Assembly: GCA_036346225.1 (NCBI GenBank)
Contig: JARFIW010001365.1
Location: 616,001 to 680,000 of the forward strand
Source of the DNA: Platerodrilus igneus
Lineage: Eukaryota; Arthropoda; Insecta; Coleoptera; Lycidae
Direction of reading: 5' to 3'
DNA length: 64,000 nucleotides
Part shown: piece by piece, positions 11,414-30,832 of the stretch
Numbering within the stretch: position 1 is the stretch's first letter
How the letters are laid out: the number at the start of each line of letters is the position of its first letter
The notes under the pieces: model-generated
What the model saw: the letters and a program-made list of their open reading frames with translations, nothing else
Database searches by the model: none
Told to the model about the DNA's origin: nothing
Translations under genes and position numbers: made by a program

Positions 11414-11920
11414 TGTGACAAAAAAAAATACACACTGTATATCAGAGAAATGCGAAATTCAACCTCAATCGAATAAACTATAAAATATCACAGGTGAATC
11501 GCAACAAAACGGTTTTATTCAATACGGTAACAAACGGATTAAATTTCAAAAAAGTACTAAACGTAAGACAATAAAGTCAATACGATCAGAAATAGGGCGC
11601 CAGAGCTTTCAAAGGGTCTACAATTATTGGCGAAAACACAAGTTCAATCTGAAATTAACCAACCACTGATGTTGAGCGGTTAAGAAGGAATGCAGAACTA
11701 AACTTTAAGAAAATCGAACCCACACAAGAAATAAATACAAGTTCGAGCGTAAGGGAAGAAAGCATAAGTAGTATCAGGCCGAGAAGTAAAACAAAAATTG
11801 GGGCAGAGATTAAGCAAAACAAAATCGAAGCGAAGGCTAACCAAAACCAAAATCGAAGCAAAAGTAAAGCCAACGTTACAGAAAACTAAATCGGGGCACA
11901 AAAATTAACTAAAACTAACT

Positions 11921-11936
11921 CGCAGCCCCACGCCAG
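11921..11936 (-). promoter_or_regulatory. primer-binding-like site of the gag-only element
   Basis: Minus-strand TGGCGTGGGGCTGCG lies about 12 bp inside the 11948 edge of the direct repeat, where a tRNA primer site is expected. It looks like a shortened tRNA-Lys type site; the tRNA assignment is uncertain. Confidence 0.4.
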
Positions 11937-11947
11937 GTTTCAGAATT

Positions 11948-12204
11948 TATGCTCCGTACCTAGACGTAGCCGAACGAAAAGTAAATACCAGGCTATACCA
12001 ACTGCAAGAGTGGGGAGATTCGCCTACATATCAAAAAGAAACAAAGAAAACACATCTCCTACGAATATCTATTAACAAATAAAAATCAATAAAGGATTCT
12101 GTACAAACAAGCAAAAGCAATAAGGTAATATGAACAATTTAGTACTTTAGATACGAAGTGCGCATCTCGTATTTTACACAATAAAATTAATCAGTAGTAA
12201 ATTC
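11948..12204 (-). repeat. 5' LTR (truncated) of the gag-only element
   Basis: Partner of 6491-6785. Similarity begins at TATGCTCCGTACC and ends at AGTAGTAAATT; the U3 tandem units seen in the other copy are missing. Sequence between 12205 and 12375 shows no further feature. Confidence 0.6.
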
Positions 12205-12378
12205 TTAACATTTGATTTGATGTACTCTCGTCCCTGCCTATATCCTTAAATCAAGCCATTTTAAATAACGCCTAACGCCTTCTAATACTTTTAGTCGTCG
12301 CATAGCTGTTTATTATGTAGACTAAGATCATATAAGTTTTGAAAAAAAAAGAAAACAAAAAAATTTTCTACATAGATA

Positions 12379-12482
12379 TTAAATAAAATTAAATAAAAAC
12401 CCTTAACCACAAAAAATATTTAAATATCTAGTAATTTAAATATTTTTTGTGGTTAAGGGTTTTTATTTATAATTTTATTTAA
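12379..12482. repeat. near-perfect inverted repeat, foldback type
   Basis: Two arms of about 47 bp (12379-12425 and 12433-12482) are reverse complements with only one or two small differences, around a 7-8 bp loop (ATCTAGTA). Each arm carries AACCCTTAACCACAAAAAAT in one orientation or the other. It could be a short foldback MITE; no flanking duplication is obvious. 12483-12925 otherwise shows nothing. Confidence 0.7.
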
Positions 12483-12925
12483 ATCGTGCCACAGTGTTCC
12501 TATAGATTATTACATAGATATTATAAAGGTAGTGTTACCAGTGAGGCGAGGGGCATACCAATAATCTCATTAATCGATTGGTAATTGCATCCTAGGTTGC
12601 CACTTTTTATGCAATACCATCAATCTTAATATAATGCTAATTATAACTTATGTAAATAACCCTAAAATCAGTTGAAAACACATTTCAGTGTCAAAGATTT
12701 GATGCGCCCCTTTTAATAACGTATGTTTCTGAAAGTCTACGTATTACAGTTTAAGTTACAGGTCTCAATGGCTGTGCAATCAACATTACCAGATATGTTG
12801 AGCCATTCCTTTTAAATATATTTTTAGTGCGATATAAGTTATTTCAATATCTGTTTCAAGCTGTAACTGGAATCCACTAGTTCTTAATCAAAATAACTGC
12901 TATTTACATTTGATTATACTTCCAG

Positions 12926-21218
<8,293 letters not shown>

Positions 21219-21282
21219 CTTTTATAAGAATTTTTTGTTCACTTTGTGATCTTTGTATTTTTTTTAATACACTCGTCCTTGT

Positions 21283-21288
21283 AATAAA
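21283..21288 (+). terminator. SP1 poly(A) signal
   Basis: AATAAA 65 bp after the SP1 stop, followed by an A-rich stretch. Confidence 0.7.
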
Positions 21289-21299
21289 ACTGCAAAAAA

Positions 21300-21780
21300 A
21301 ATCGTTTTTAGATATATTCTCAAATACCCTCTACATATTTCCTATAGATAAGGCTTTTACTTTAACTTCGTTATCTTGTCCTTAAACCTAACCTCACATA
21401 TGGACATTTTCAAGAATAAATCAACACTGAATTCATCAATTATTGCCCTATAAACTCGGTGTTTCTCAATGTAATATATTCGCTCCATTTCTATATTTAA
21501 TATTCAGATCGGTAATATCCCGAGTACAAATATAACTACAATTGCTACATTTGCCAGTGACACAGCTCTACTGTCGTTGATAAAGACTCAACAATAGTAG
21601 TTGCAAATGTGCATACACATCTTGATCCACTGTAACTTTGGCTAAATAAATGGAAAGTTAAAGTAAACCATGCAAACCTTTGAAAGAGAGAGTGAGAAAG
21701 AAACAAATGGTACAAGGTGCGTAGGTTTTGGTAATGAATGAAAACCTTCTCAGGTACTGTACTACGTGTACGTGGCAGCA
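21300..21780. other. intergenic, nothing recognised
   Basis: AT-rich DNA after the SP1 poly(A) signal. The frame on the minus strand at 21545-21781 has no family resemblance. Confidence 0.5.
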
Positions 21781-21977
21781 CTTATGACATATGAACAGCT
21801 CCGAATCGACCTGAAATTCGGTTCCAGTCAAGCCTCAAGAGAGTAATCATCGCGAAAGAACGACTAGAATCTACATACAGCGAGAAACTTCAGTTCATTT
21901 CTACGGTTTTCTACGATGACGCTTGAGTGAGCTGAACTTCTAGCTACTAAAGAGGTGTAGATCACGCGCTCCGGCAC

Positions 21978-23110
21978 TTGGTGTACACCATCGTCATTAA
22001 CCGCTCCTCTCAGAGCGAACCGATGCCAGCGAAGAATTTTCTGAAGACACGGACATCCGTGACAATCATCGACGATACTTCCGACATGGATTTTGAGAGC
22101 GCCTCTACACGCAGACGACGAGACGACCGATCATTTTCAGAAACCAAAAACAAGAAAAAGCAGAAAGCCAACACACAGAAAACAAGAATGGAACCGAAGA
22201 CATCCACCGCAACTACTACACCAGGCTCCGATACCATTACAACTCCGATCGCAACAGACAAGGATAAACCATCGACTAGCAGTAGCTACGTCAACACCGC
22301 CACCACCATTACTACTGCGATCGCCACTGACAAGGATAAACCATCGACTAGTAGTAGCTAAGTCAACACCGCCGCCACCATCTCCATTATGGACACTTCA
22401 GATACCAAAAGACGATCACAGCCACAGCCACGGACAAACAGTAACCGCATACCTCCTATTTTATATCGAGAAGTTCCCTAACTTTATTCAGCACGCCGAG
22501 GTGATAAACCGTCATCTAGAGAACAAAATAGACATCCGAGCATCTGGACAAGGAACAAGAATAATACCCACCGACAATACGCAATTCAGATACCTGCAGA
22601 ACTATTTAAAGAAAAAAAAACATCGAGTACTATACATACACCATTAGATCCGAACGTGAACTCAGAATGCTCATCAAGGGCTTAGCCGCCAACATCACGA
22701 CAGAAGACATCAAGACCAAACTCACCGACATGGGGTACAAAATTGACTACATGATCAAGCTACAAAATAAAGAACGAGTATACTGCAACACCGTCCTCGT
22801 ATCTTTGGAGAACAACCAGACATCGACTAAAATATACAACCTGACTACGTTACTCTACTGCAGCCACATTAAAGTTGCGACATTCAAAAGCAAGGTGGAG
22901 TTCCACAATGCTTTTCGTGCCAGTGATTTGGACATTCGAGCTTAAATTGCGGATACAAACCCCGCTGTGTCAAATGCGCCAAGTAGCACCTAGCAGCAGA
23001 ATTCCAAAAAAGCAGAAAGTTACCACCTATATGCACTAACTGCAGTGGTCCACATCCGGCTAACTATCTAAATTGTCATGCATACCACGAACAACTGCGC
23101 AAGAGATACA
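21978..23110 (+). pseudogene. Jockey ORF1 (gag-like, zinc-knuckle) N-terminal part
   Basis: 21978-22361 encodes a basic, S/T/P-rich N-terminus with a duplicated phrase ATDKDKPSTSSS (tandem copy of about 66 bp). A frameshift leads to FPNFIQHAEVINRHLENK and, after another shift at a run of A, to ERELRMLIKGLAANITTEDI, the pre-zinc-knuckle domain of Jockey ORF1 proteins. The knuckle region around 22945-23080 (C-V-K-C-A-K-stop-H .. CTNCSGPHPANYLNC) is present in a further frame. ORF1 proteins bind LINE RNA. Three frameshifts and a stop make it dead. It is interrupted at about 23110 by SINE copies. Confidence 0.7.
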
Positions 23111-23405
23111 CCCCTACATGTGACTTATCAATGCCCCACCCGAATGTACTACATTGGCCAGGCAGCGAGTTTTTTTACCTAGAAAATTTGAATTTTGCCG
23201 AACCCTTGCTGTTGTAAGCAAGGTAGGGATCTTTAACGTGGGTGAACAACACTTACCCATGCGACTTCTATTTTACCAATCATCCGAACGAGGGCGTTTT
23301 TTTGTAAACAATGATCGCCTAACATTTTTCAAGCGGACCGTGTCGAGATTTGAACTCGGGAGCTTCGGCATAATAGTCACACGCATACCAGCTATACCAC
23401 GAGGA
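23110..23405 (-). mobile_element. tRNA-derived SINE, copy 1
   Basis: On the minus strand, a tRNA-like head near 23400-23340 has a B-box-like sequence, GTTCAAATCTCG. It is followed by the family body (CGTTCGGATGATTGG, then CACGTTAAAGATCCC) and a tail passing AACAGCAAGGGTTCGG and GCATTG..CACATGTA. It lies head-to-tail with SINE copy 2. Confidence 0.7.
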
Positions 23406-23410
23406 CGCCC

Positions 23411-23543
23411 GCAAGAGTTACACCTTACATGTGATTGTTCCAATGCTCCACCCGAAGATACTGCATTGGCCAAGAAGCGAGTTTTTTACCTGGAAAATTT
23501 GGAATTTTGCCGAAAGGTTGCTGTTCCAAGCAAAGTAGGGGTC
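23411..23543 (-). mobile_element. tRNA-derived SINE, copy 2, tail half
   Basis: This is the 3' half of a SINE whose 5' half lies at 24335-24512. The body is cut within the motif CACGTTAAAGATCCC by the LTR-like insertion 23544-24334. Confidence 0.7.
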
Positions 23544-24334
23544 TCTTCTTACGCTCCACCGGTGGTTATATTTACAAAGTTTGATAAATACAACACCGGT
23601 AGCGTGGTATGATAGACACTATTAACAGTTGGCTGCACTAATTCTTATACAGATTTTGGGCGCAGTCGACTACTATGATGTCACCAATACATAAATTTAA
23701 GACGTAATTATCGGAAAAAATAGATACATTTAAGATAACACATAATACAGCGAACAAAGTAGAAAATAAGTAAAGGATTACTTACATAAGGAATCCGGTA
23801 TCCGGCGGGATTGCGTTACAGTTCGCTTCTCTGAAGTCCATCGGGAATTAGAGATGATACGTCAACGCTATCAAATGCATACGGAACGGCTCCGGCTAGC
23901 TAGGTAAACATGAGGTCATCCTCAGGCGTAAAGATCGGTAGTCCTCGGTGGCAGCAAATTCTTACCTATGTAGGGATTGGACGGGAAGGAGGTAGAGGTA
24001 GACAAACAAACAATAATTAGGAAGGGAACTACATAGGTCAACCCTAACGATACGTTACCAGAGACAGAAAACCAGCACTTAACTTCACTACGATACCCGG
24101 TAAAAAGCCACGTTGTCGCGAGAGAAGCGGAGAACACTCCCACCCCATTGTCTAGTATTCCCCTAACCCTCTAGGGATACACTCACTGCGCAAGCTCACT
24201 ACTATGACGTACGGAAGTACCACCTAGTCCATTTAAAATTCTCGCGTACCGCGTATTTGAAAATTATGGCGGGAAACTTCCGTATATCAAAAAACTTAAC
24301 ATAAAAACATGTTGAAGTGCAATGGCACGTAACA
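23544..24334 (-). mobile_element. LTR-like insertion inside SINE copy 2
   Basis: About 790 bp separate the two halves of one SINE. The minus-strand start is TGTTACGTGCCATTGC (at 24334), similar to other LTR-like starts in the window. Flanks read GTCT and ATCT, consistent with a mutated 4-bp duplication, but the left boundary is uncertain. There is no coding capacity, so a solo LTR is likely. Confidence 0.5.
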
Positions 24335-24512
24335 ATCTAACGTGAGTGACAACACTCACACACAGGACCTCCATTTTACCTCTCTTCCGAACGAGCGCGT
24401 ATTTTTGTGAAAAATGCTCGTCTAAAATTTTTCAAGCGTACCGTGTTGAGATTCGAACGCGGGATCTTGGCCGTAATAGTCACACGCATACCACTACGCC
24501 ACAGAGTAGTTC
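24335..24512 (-). mobile_element. tRNA-derived SINE, copy 2, head half
   Basis: The minus strand from about 24503 has an A box, TGGCGTAGTGGTA, and about 32 bp later a B box, GTTCGAATCTC: an RNA polymerase III promoter of tRNA type. The body CGTTCGGAAGAGAGGTAAAA then follows. This is the best-preserved head in the window. Confidence 0.75.
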
Positions 24513-24519
24513 ACCACCG

Positions 24520-24918
24520 TTACTCAGCAACGACGCAATCCACCAACAGCACAAGAAACCGACGACGAAGGATTCACTTCAAGCAGAAATGGACGACACG
24601 GAGTTCGACCGACCGCCCCAATAATTACTTCAAAGACCATCGCCAAAGACGACACAAGTAGGTACCACAGAAGACAAAGAACAATCAAGCTCCGAAGAAG
24701 AACCACGCAGAAAAACTAAACAAAACAAAAGCAAGAGCCGGCGGGAAACGAAGAAAGGAATCAACCACCACCGACACAAAATCACCGACGAATACAACAA
24801 GAATCAACAGAGACGAGCAGCGAAGCAAAAGAACGACTGAATCACCTTCCACTCAACTACAAGCGGAGCCGCCCATCAGCGTCACCCCGCGCTGACACTA
24901 CTTTTTAACAATATACTG
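24520..24918 (+). pseudogene. Jockey ORF1 C-terminal part
   Basis: T-A-Q-E-T-D-D-E-G-F-T .. NGRHGVRPT, then a long K/R/E/T-rich tract, reads in broken frames. This is the kind of basic tail found after the zinc knuckles of Jockey ORF1. It sits between the SINE pair and the next insertion, in the expected order and strand. Confidence 0.45.
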
Positions 24919-26793
24919 CAATGGGTGCAAAGACGTATGTGCCTATATGGCTGGAACATTTGTTACAGGCGGAAAAGCTACTAAGTATATATTTTCCAGT
25001 AAAATTATAAAATGGGGCGGCCTGTAAAACAAAAATTAAAGGGAGGTCACTGGCACTAGCTAGCGGAAGGTCGTGGATCATATCGAGGGTTAAAATTTTG
25101 CATAAAGGGTTAAATTAATCTAAAATATACTACAAAAAGGATTTGGCACTTACCTTTCACAAATATTGTGGCTTAATGACAATTACCAAGGGCGCCAGAC
25201 AAGTCGAGAATGTCCAAATGTTCGTGCAAAACCTTGAGAGACTTGTTATCCCAAGGAGGACAATTGTTTCTTTTAATCAACTCTTATCTTTTTTACTACT
25301 TATGCAACTTCCATGATAAAAAAAAAAAAACTATTGACTTAATCAACGGCAAACAAAACTATTTAATTAACAGAGCAATAAACGTGAACCTCTTACATTC
25401 ATTGATTTTAAGTTAGAAATTTAATTGAATAGATGAATATGGAATTATGAAAATTTTGCGTACATAAAGTAATTCCCAAACACTTGTATATGAACAAAAA
25501 CTTATATTATAAATCTTACACTAAATTAATTCTACGGTTTAAGCCCAAAACGTCCTAACAAATAAACTAACTAAAAATTGGTCATGCTACTTAACTATAA
25601 AAACTTACTTACTAAAAATCGTCCATTGTTTGATGGCTTGCCTTCCAACGTAGAACAGCTCTTAAATTGGAGGAGAGAATCTCGCTTGTTGCTCTTGTTT
25701 GTAATTTTTAAATAATTGAGTGGCACACGAACTCGGCAGGATCTTATTGACAATATCACTTAACTTGTGCGTCACACGCTTACAAGTTTTTTATTATTTA
25801 CCTTGTATCACTATAAATCCGCAAACATACGGGCATAACCCTCGCGACTGGAAGAGTTAATTACTCCTTTCCAAATTTTACTATCGTGATACTAAGTGAA
25901 ATATTATATCTGTGATGCCGGAGAACGCTACCCGCGAACTACGTTTCTTTCTACTTCTTGACCACGGACAGCCCCATTGGAAATACTCTCTGTCTTTTAG
26001 CTAAAGCCTTAAGTTATATAGATTAATTCCTACTCTAATTATTATCTACGTCATTTTTTGTTATCTAATGACTGAACAGAACCTCCCACAAAACAAGATT
26101 TCAGAAACCAAATCCAACCCCTTTGGAGATAAGGGTCACGGAAACAATTATTTTTCTAAGGGTTTAAATATGTTGTATCTTTTAAGAATTTCTTAATTAT
26201 TGAAATGTGAACCATACCTATGGCGACAGTGGTCTGCCATTAACAAAAGACCGGTTAACCCACTTGAGCCGAAATGGATTTTAAATACAATGTATGTTTC
26301 CAGACTACTTAAAAATACTTGCAATGTTTAAACAAATCAAATTGGAAATAGTTTTCGCTATTTACAATGTTTCGTTTTCTATAACCCGCTGTCAATCAAA
26401 GAAATTATTAAGAAAATTAAGCTTTTCAAATAGGAAATTGCTTTCCTTTATTTACGTTAAAAGGTACTATTCCATTTTAATTTTATCAGATTCGTCAATC
26501 TGTAACCGACCTAAGCTTTAAGTTTATTGTATTTGATTTACAAGGGTAGAGCTTTAAATTATGATGACCTGCCGCTGGAATTTCTAATAGTTTTGCCTGA
26601 GGCTATTTGTAAAGCTGGTCTTTTATTATAAAGGAGCTTAACTAAAATATGAAGTAATTTATTGTGGAATTTTTGTCAATAAGTTATGCAAGTTACTGAA
26701 TTTTAATTAATTAATTGATCTGTTTATTCGTTAACATTACAAAATAATGTTACACATTCGAAACTGCTTTACTATGGACGGCAATGTGCGACA
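24919..26793 (-). mobile_element. LTR-like insertion between Jockey ORF1 and ORF2
   Basis: About 1.9 kb separate ORF1 and ORF2. The left junction is ATAC/TGCAATGGGTGC and the right junction is GCGACA/TACTG, so a short TAC(T)-type duplication is present. Read on the minus strand it starts TGTCGCACATTGCC and ends CACCCATTGCA, as an LTR would. A minus-strand phrase, TGGCGCCCTTGGTAATTG, lies near 25180-25200. There is no gene; the frames 25210-25416 and 26294-26521 look random. Confidence 0.4.
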
Positions 26794-27165
26794 TACTGAA
26801 AATTTATAATGGACAATAGACCAAGAAACTTATTACTGCTCTCCTGGAACCCTAACGGGATTCGGTACAAAATGATCGAACTGAAACACTTCATGCAGCA
26901 TCACAACGAGAACGTCACAATAATTGTGGAACCAAATTACCTGCGCACAAACAATTCAACCTGGTAAATTACAACATTTACACAAAAGAACGCGACCTAA
27001 AACCAGGACAACCAGCTCACGGAGGAGTTGTCGTACTGATACATAACCGACTACTTCACGACAACTCTAACTACACTCGACTGCTTCAGACAGCGTGGGC
27101 GTCAGGTTCAAAGTCACCGGCAATTTATTAAAGCAATACCTGTCTACAGAAGTCCAAACATTATA
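26794..27165 (+). pseudogene. Jockey ORF2 endonuclease, N-terminal part
   Basis: From the ATG at 26811 (MDNRPRN) it reads LLLSWNPNGIRYKMIELKHF, the conserved start of a LINE APE endonuclease (W-N-x-N-G). Then come N-V-T-I-I-V-E-P-N-Y-L (the usual I-x-E-T-x-L with T lost), PAHGGVVVLIHN and AIPVYRSP. One frameshift lies at about 26960. The rest of the endonuclease is missing. Confidence 0.7.
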
Positions 27166-28130
27166 AATTGAAAAGGGCCACTATACTTGCAGCCACGTCC
27201 TCAATGCTCCGCCCGAAGGTACTACATTGGGTTTAAACGCGAAAATATAAACGTGCTTCAAGTTTATTCTGACTCGTAATTTATCGATGCTAAATGAAAA
27301 TTAACTAACTAAAACTAAAATAGGGTTTAAATAGTGATATCCCTAACGTTGATTTTGGAGTGTGCCCAATCAACAAGACACAAGCAAAAGAAAAATGAAA
27401 GGAATCCGTAATACCGGATAGCAGTCGCCAGCTCTGCATACCAGTGCGACCTAAAGGGTCGTCTTAAAACTATCCAAATCTAGATAGCTAATTTAAAAAT
27501 GGATTCAAATTTTCTAAGCATTTGCCAAATATTTTAATAGTGAATTCAGCTATTTTGCCTGCTCTATAAATTTAGAAATTCGTGTTCCCTGGTCTAAATA
27601 ATTTATTTTATCTTTAGCGTAAATCCGTCCCTAGCTCTTCCTATTATTTTCTAACTGATTTATATTACAATTACAATCTCTACAATTGTAATCTTCCTTC
27701 CTATAAAGATGCAGTCGCCAAAAATGGCGGTAGAATGTCAAAGAAAAACAATTCAAGCCCCAAAATAGTGCAAAATACATATCAAATAAATATAAGTATA
27801 CATAAATAAATAAACATCTAAAAGCACAAGCAGGTAACACTGCATAAATTAGCGAAAGCAACACCAAAATTATCAGGTGCACTCGCATGAGCATTATGTC
27901 GGCTAACGCCTTTACACACAAAACTTGCTCGTTAAATTATTTCAAAATCTGCTTCTTATTGCAAATAAATACTCATGCGAGTACAGCCGCCACAATTTTG
28001 TTCTAACCTCGTATATAAATTTCTCCAGCATCAGAAGATCTGGTCGTCTGCCTACATCTATGTTTCTTACTTCTAAGGAGGGTTGAATATGCATTTTTAA
28101 AGTCTTGGTGACGGGTATGCACTAAACGTT
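27166..28130. other. unassigned insertion in the Jockey endonuclease, with SINE tail
   Basis: It starts with a 5'-truncated SINE tail (27181-27232, GCTCCGCCCGAAGGTACTAC). The remaining 900 bp are AT-rich with no frame or terminal repeat that I recognise. It may contain more than one insertion. Confidence 0.35.
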
Positions 28131-28965
28131 CGGTGGGGGGAGGGGGTTGCAACCACTATCACAGACGTCCAAACAGCACTGAAATACGTCCTGAACCATC
28201 GACGACCTGCTACAAGAAGATACATCGAAAAACATACAAAAAACAATGCAACAGTATTCCGTAAAGACTGCTACCCGAGACCTGACATCCCACAATACAT
28301 AAAAGATGCCAACGTCGAGAAGGAAACCCTCGTCAGAAGGTGGAACAACACACGAGACCCACAAGTAAAAACGCTTCGATAAAGATTATGCTGGATGAAC
28401 ATTACGACGAATCCTGGACCAACCACGTCAATTACATAATACAAACAGGGGGAACTTGTACAGACTAAACCATCGAGTTATGACACGGAAGAATCCTGGC
28501 CCCTCACCGCTACAAGGAAAAACGAAATGCTGTACAGCGTCAAAAAGCAAACAGCCAAATTCGCCGAAGTTCTCCAAAAAACGTTTACAGAAAACCCAAT
28601 AACAGAAATATATTCGTTAACTTCTTAAATACAAGAGTCGATCAAATACTACAAGCACCTGCAGAGAAGGACATCCTGCACATCATTCCACAAGAAATTA
28701 AACAAGCTATCACCAGACAAAGTAACAGCAACGTTTTAGGAAAGGACGGAATCACACACATGGGGCTAAAACACATAATAAAGAAGACATTGACGTTCAT
28801 CACAAAAATCTTCAACAGCATGATCAACCACAAATACTTTCCAAACTCATGGAAAACGGCAATAGTGGTCATGCTTCCGAAGCCAAGGAAGAAAAGGCTG
28901 GACGCCGAAAGCTACAGACGAATCTCTCTACTGAGCAGGATATCCAAAATCTTCGAACGATTACT
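28130..28965 (+). pseudogene. Jockey ORF2, linker and first part of reverse transcriptase
   Basis: It reads T-D-V-Q-T-A-L-K-Y-V-L-N-H-R-R-P, a region between endonuclease and RT. In another frame (28700-28960) it reads GKDGITHMGLKHI .. WKTAIVVMLPKP .. SYRRISLLSRISKIFERLL. The last blocks are the RT0-RT1 motifs of Jockey-type LINEs (W-K-x-A-x-V-x-x-x-x-K-P; Y-R-P-I-S-L-L). The frame is cut at 28965 by an insertion and continues at 30837. Confidence 0.75.
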
Positions 28966-30832
28966 TGTTACATGCCAAAATTGACGTTACGATGGTAGGG
29001 GGAGAGGGAGAAGGCATGCACAAACACGATAAGCTGAAAGGAACGAACTAAACCGCGGCTTGGCTGGCTGCAGTCGTGACGGGCTGGGTTAAAATGGGGA
29101 GGGGAGTGGAGAGTAATAATAGTTATCTTGATTCAGCCGATGAATTCTGGGCATCACCCTTATTTTAGTAGAGTTTCGCCTAAAGTGGCATGGATTCCCT
29201 GTCTTTTATAGGAGAACGGCAAAATAAGGGAAAACTTATTCTTCTCGGTCAAGAAACCCATATGACAAAATATGGGAATGACACTATTTCAAGTTATTAG
29301 CCAAGTTGTTGTACACCTCCTGACTGTTTAAAAATGATCAATAATAATAATGCAAGTTTAATACTAACTTGTACCTGTAATAGAGTTATCACTTAAGATA
29401 TTATGAACTAGTTGGATTGAGTCTTTAAATTAAATATACTGATCTGAATCCCTGTTCACAGTATTACTTAAACTCTTTATAAAATTATAATTGTAGAACG
29501 ACGGAATTTGTTTTAATATAACCATATAGTAGTCTTTAACTGAACACCAAATCAACATTACTCACACCTCTAAATTATACATAACCTCTATAACATGTTT
29601 CTATTAATTATAACCAATATTATTGTGTTGAGCAACAAAAAATTCATGTACATTTAGTTGTCATTAAATCCTTGTACCAACCCTAATGGATCCTTCTATC
29701 TCTGTATCAACAATGATTATATTTACTAATTAAGTCAGCGTAAAATAAATATTTTAAAATAGTTTTATGCGTACGAAATTGAACATTATACGGAATTGTA
29801 AACAAGTTCAGTTTATAAAATAATATGACAATAATAACTTACAGTACGAATAGTGAAACCAACACAGGAATTCGGTTTTCAGTCTTCAGTTTACCTTAAT
29901 TAATTTCTGGCCAATGTTGTACTCCAGAACGGTACATCAACCAATGGCTTAGAAAGAAGATGAATTCTGAATAAACACCAAGAATCACGTGAGGTGATCG
30001 AAAATATAATGGGCGGCAAATATTGGAATTTACCGGATTAAACTGGTTTGCATTCCTTTGGGATAGCCAACAAAGAATAAAATACGATATGGTTCGCTGG
30101 TCCAGTTCTCTGAATTTTCGGATTAATAATTATCACTCGACACAACATTAAGTTCTCTGGTAAGCACTAAACTTATTATTAATCTTACAACGATAACAGT
30201 TTCCTATATTAAAGTAAAACTAACTACGCGATTCCGTTGGGCCAGGGTTTTATTTCTTCACAAAAACAATCTCAATGCAAAACGCCGCCGACGCAATTTA
30301 AATATTCCGTTACTTAATGACAACTAGTAACGTGCAGGCTTTACAACCACTTTATTCAACGTGCTTAAAATCCTCCTTAAAAAAATAATCGAGAGCAACT
30401 ACGTCGTCTAAAGAAACCATTTGACACGACTGAACCAATTAATTATGCACATGAATGTTTATTGCACTTCGCGCCTAAAAACGTTCCACAACTACATACT
30501 CTCAACCCTTCAAATACCCAACGTGTACTGAACTTAAAACTACGACGAATAACCTTCTTCCCCTGTCTTCGTAAATTACCGGTAAGTGACACGAACCCAT
30601 CCAACTATTGTATTCAAGCGAGATAGCAAACGCTAATCTATTTGAAATTAACATGCAGGTGCTGCGTGGTTTCTTGGAACCCACCGACCACCTGCCTTAC
30701 AATCAGCTATTTTCCAAGTCCTAACAGGTTTTAGAATATTACCTTAAAATACTATTATGAAGAATATAAATTTTAGCATGAAAATATGTAGGGTAGTTGA
30801 TGAGTATTTATAAAATAAAACCGAAAGATACA
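28966..30832 (+). mobile_element. LTR-like insertion (1867 bp) in Jockey reverse transcriptase
   Basis: It starts TGTTACATGCCAAAATTG and ends AAAGATACA, with the 4-bp target duplication TACT at 28962-28965 and 30833-30836. Excising it restores the reading F-E-R-L-L / L-A-R-L-K-P. It is TG..CA-bounded and non-coding, consistent with a solo LTR of Gypsy or BEL type. The first 18 bases match the start of the block ending at 18230 on the minus strand. Confidence 0.7.

Larger units (their letters stand above)
6491..12204 (-). mobile_element. LTR retrotransposon lacking recognisable pol (gag-only)
   Basis: Direct repeats at 6491-6785 and 11948-12204 flank about 5.2 kb. On the minus strand the 5' LTR is followed by TGGCGTGGGGCTGCG (11921-11936), which is primer-binding-like, and then by a decayed gag (11413 down to 10330). 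The rest, 10300 down to 6990, is low complexity, strongly purine-rich on the plus strand. I found no protease, reverse transcriptase, RNase H or integrase block on either strand. It may be a large retrotransposon derivative (LARD) or a copy whose pol was lost. Confidence 0.5.

Noticed and set aside
22010..22261. Minus-strand frame opposite the Jockey ORF1 start
   Set aside because: Antisense shadow of the ORF1 coding strand.
24440..24505. A tRNA gene on the minus strand (good A and B boxes)
   Set aside because: There is no acceptor-stem or anticodon-arm pairing; the boxes are the head of a SINE present in several copies.
27631..27921. 96-codon minus-strand frame, hydrophobic
   Set aside because: L/F/Y-rich by base composition inside an unassigned insertion; no homologous block recognised.
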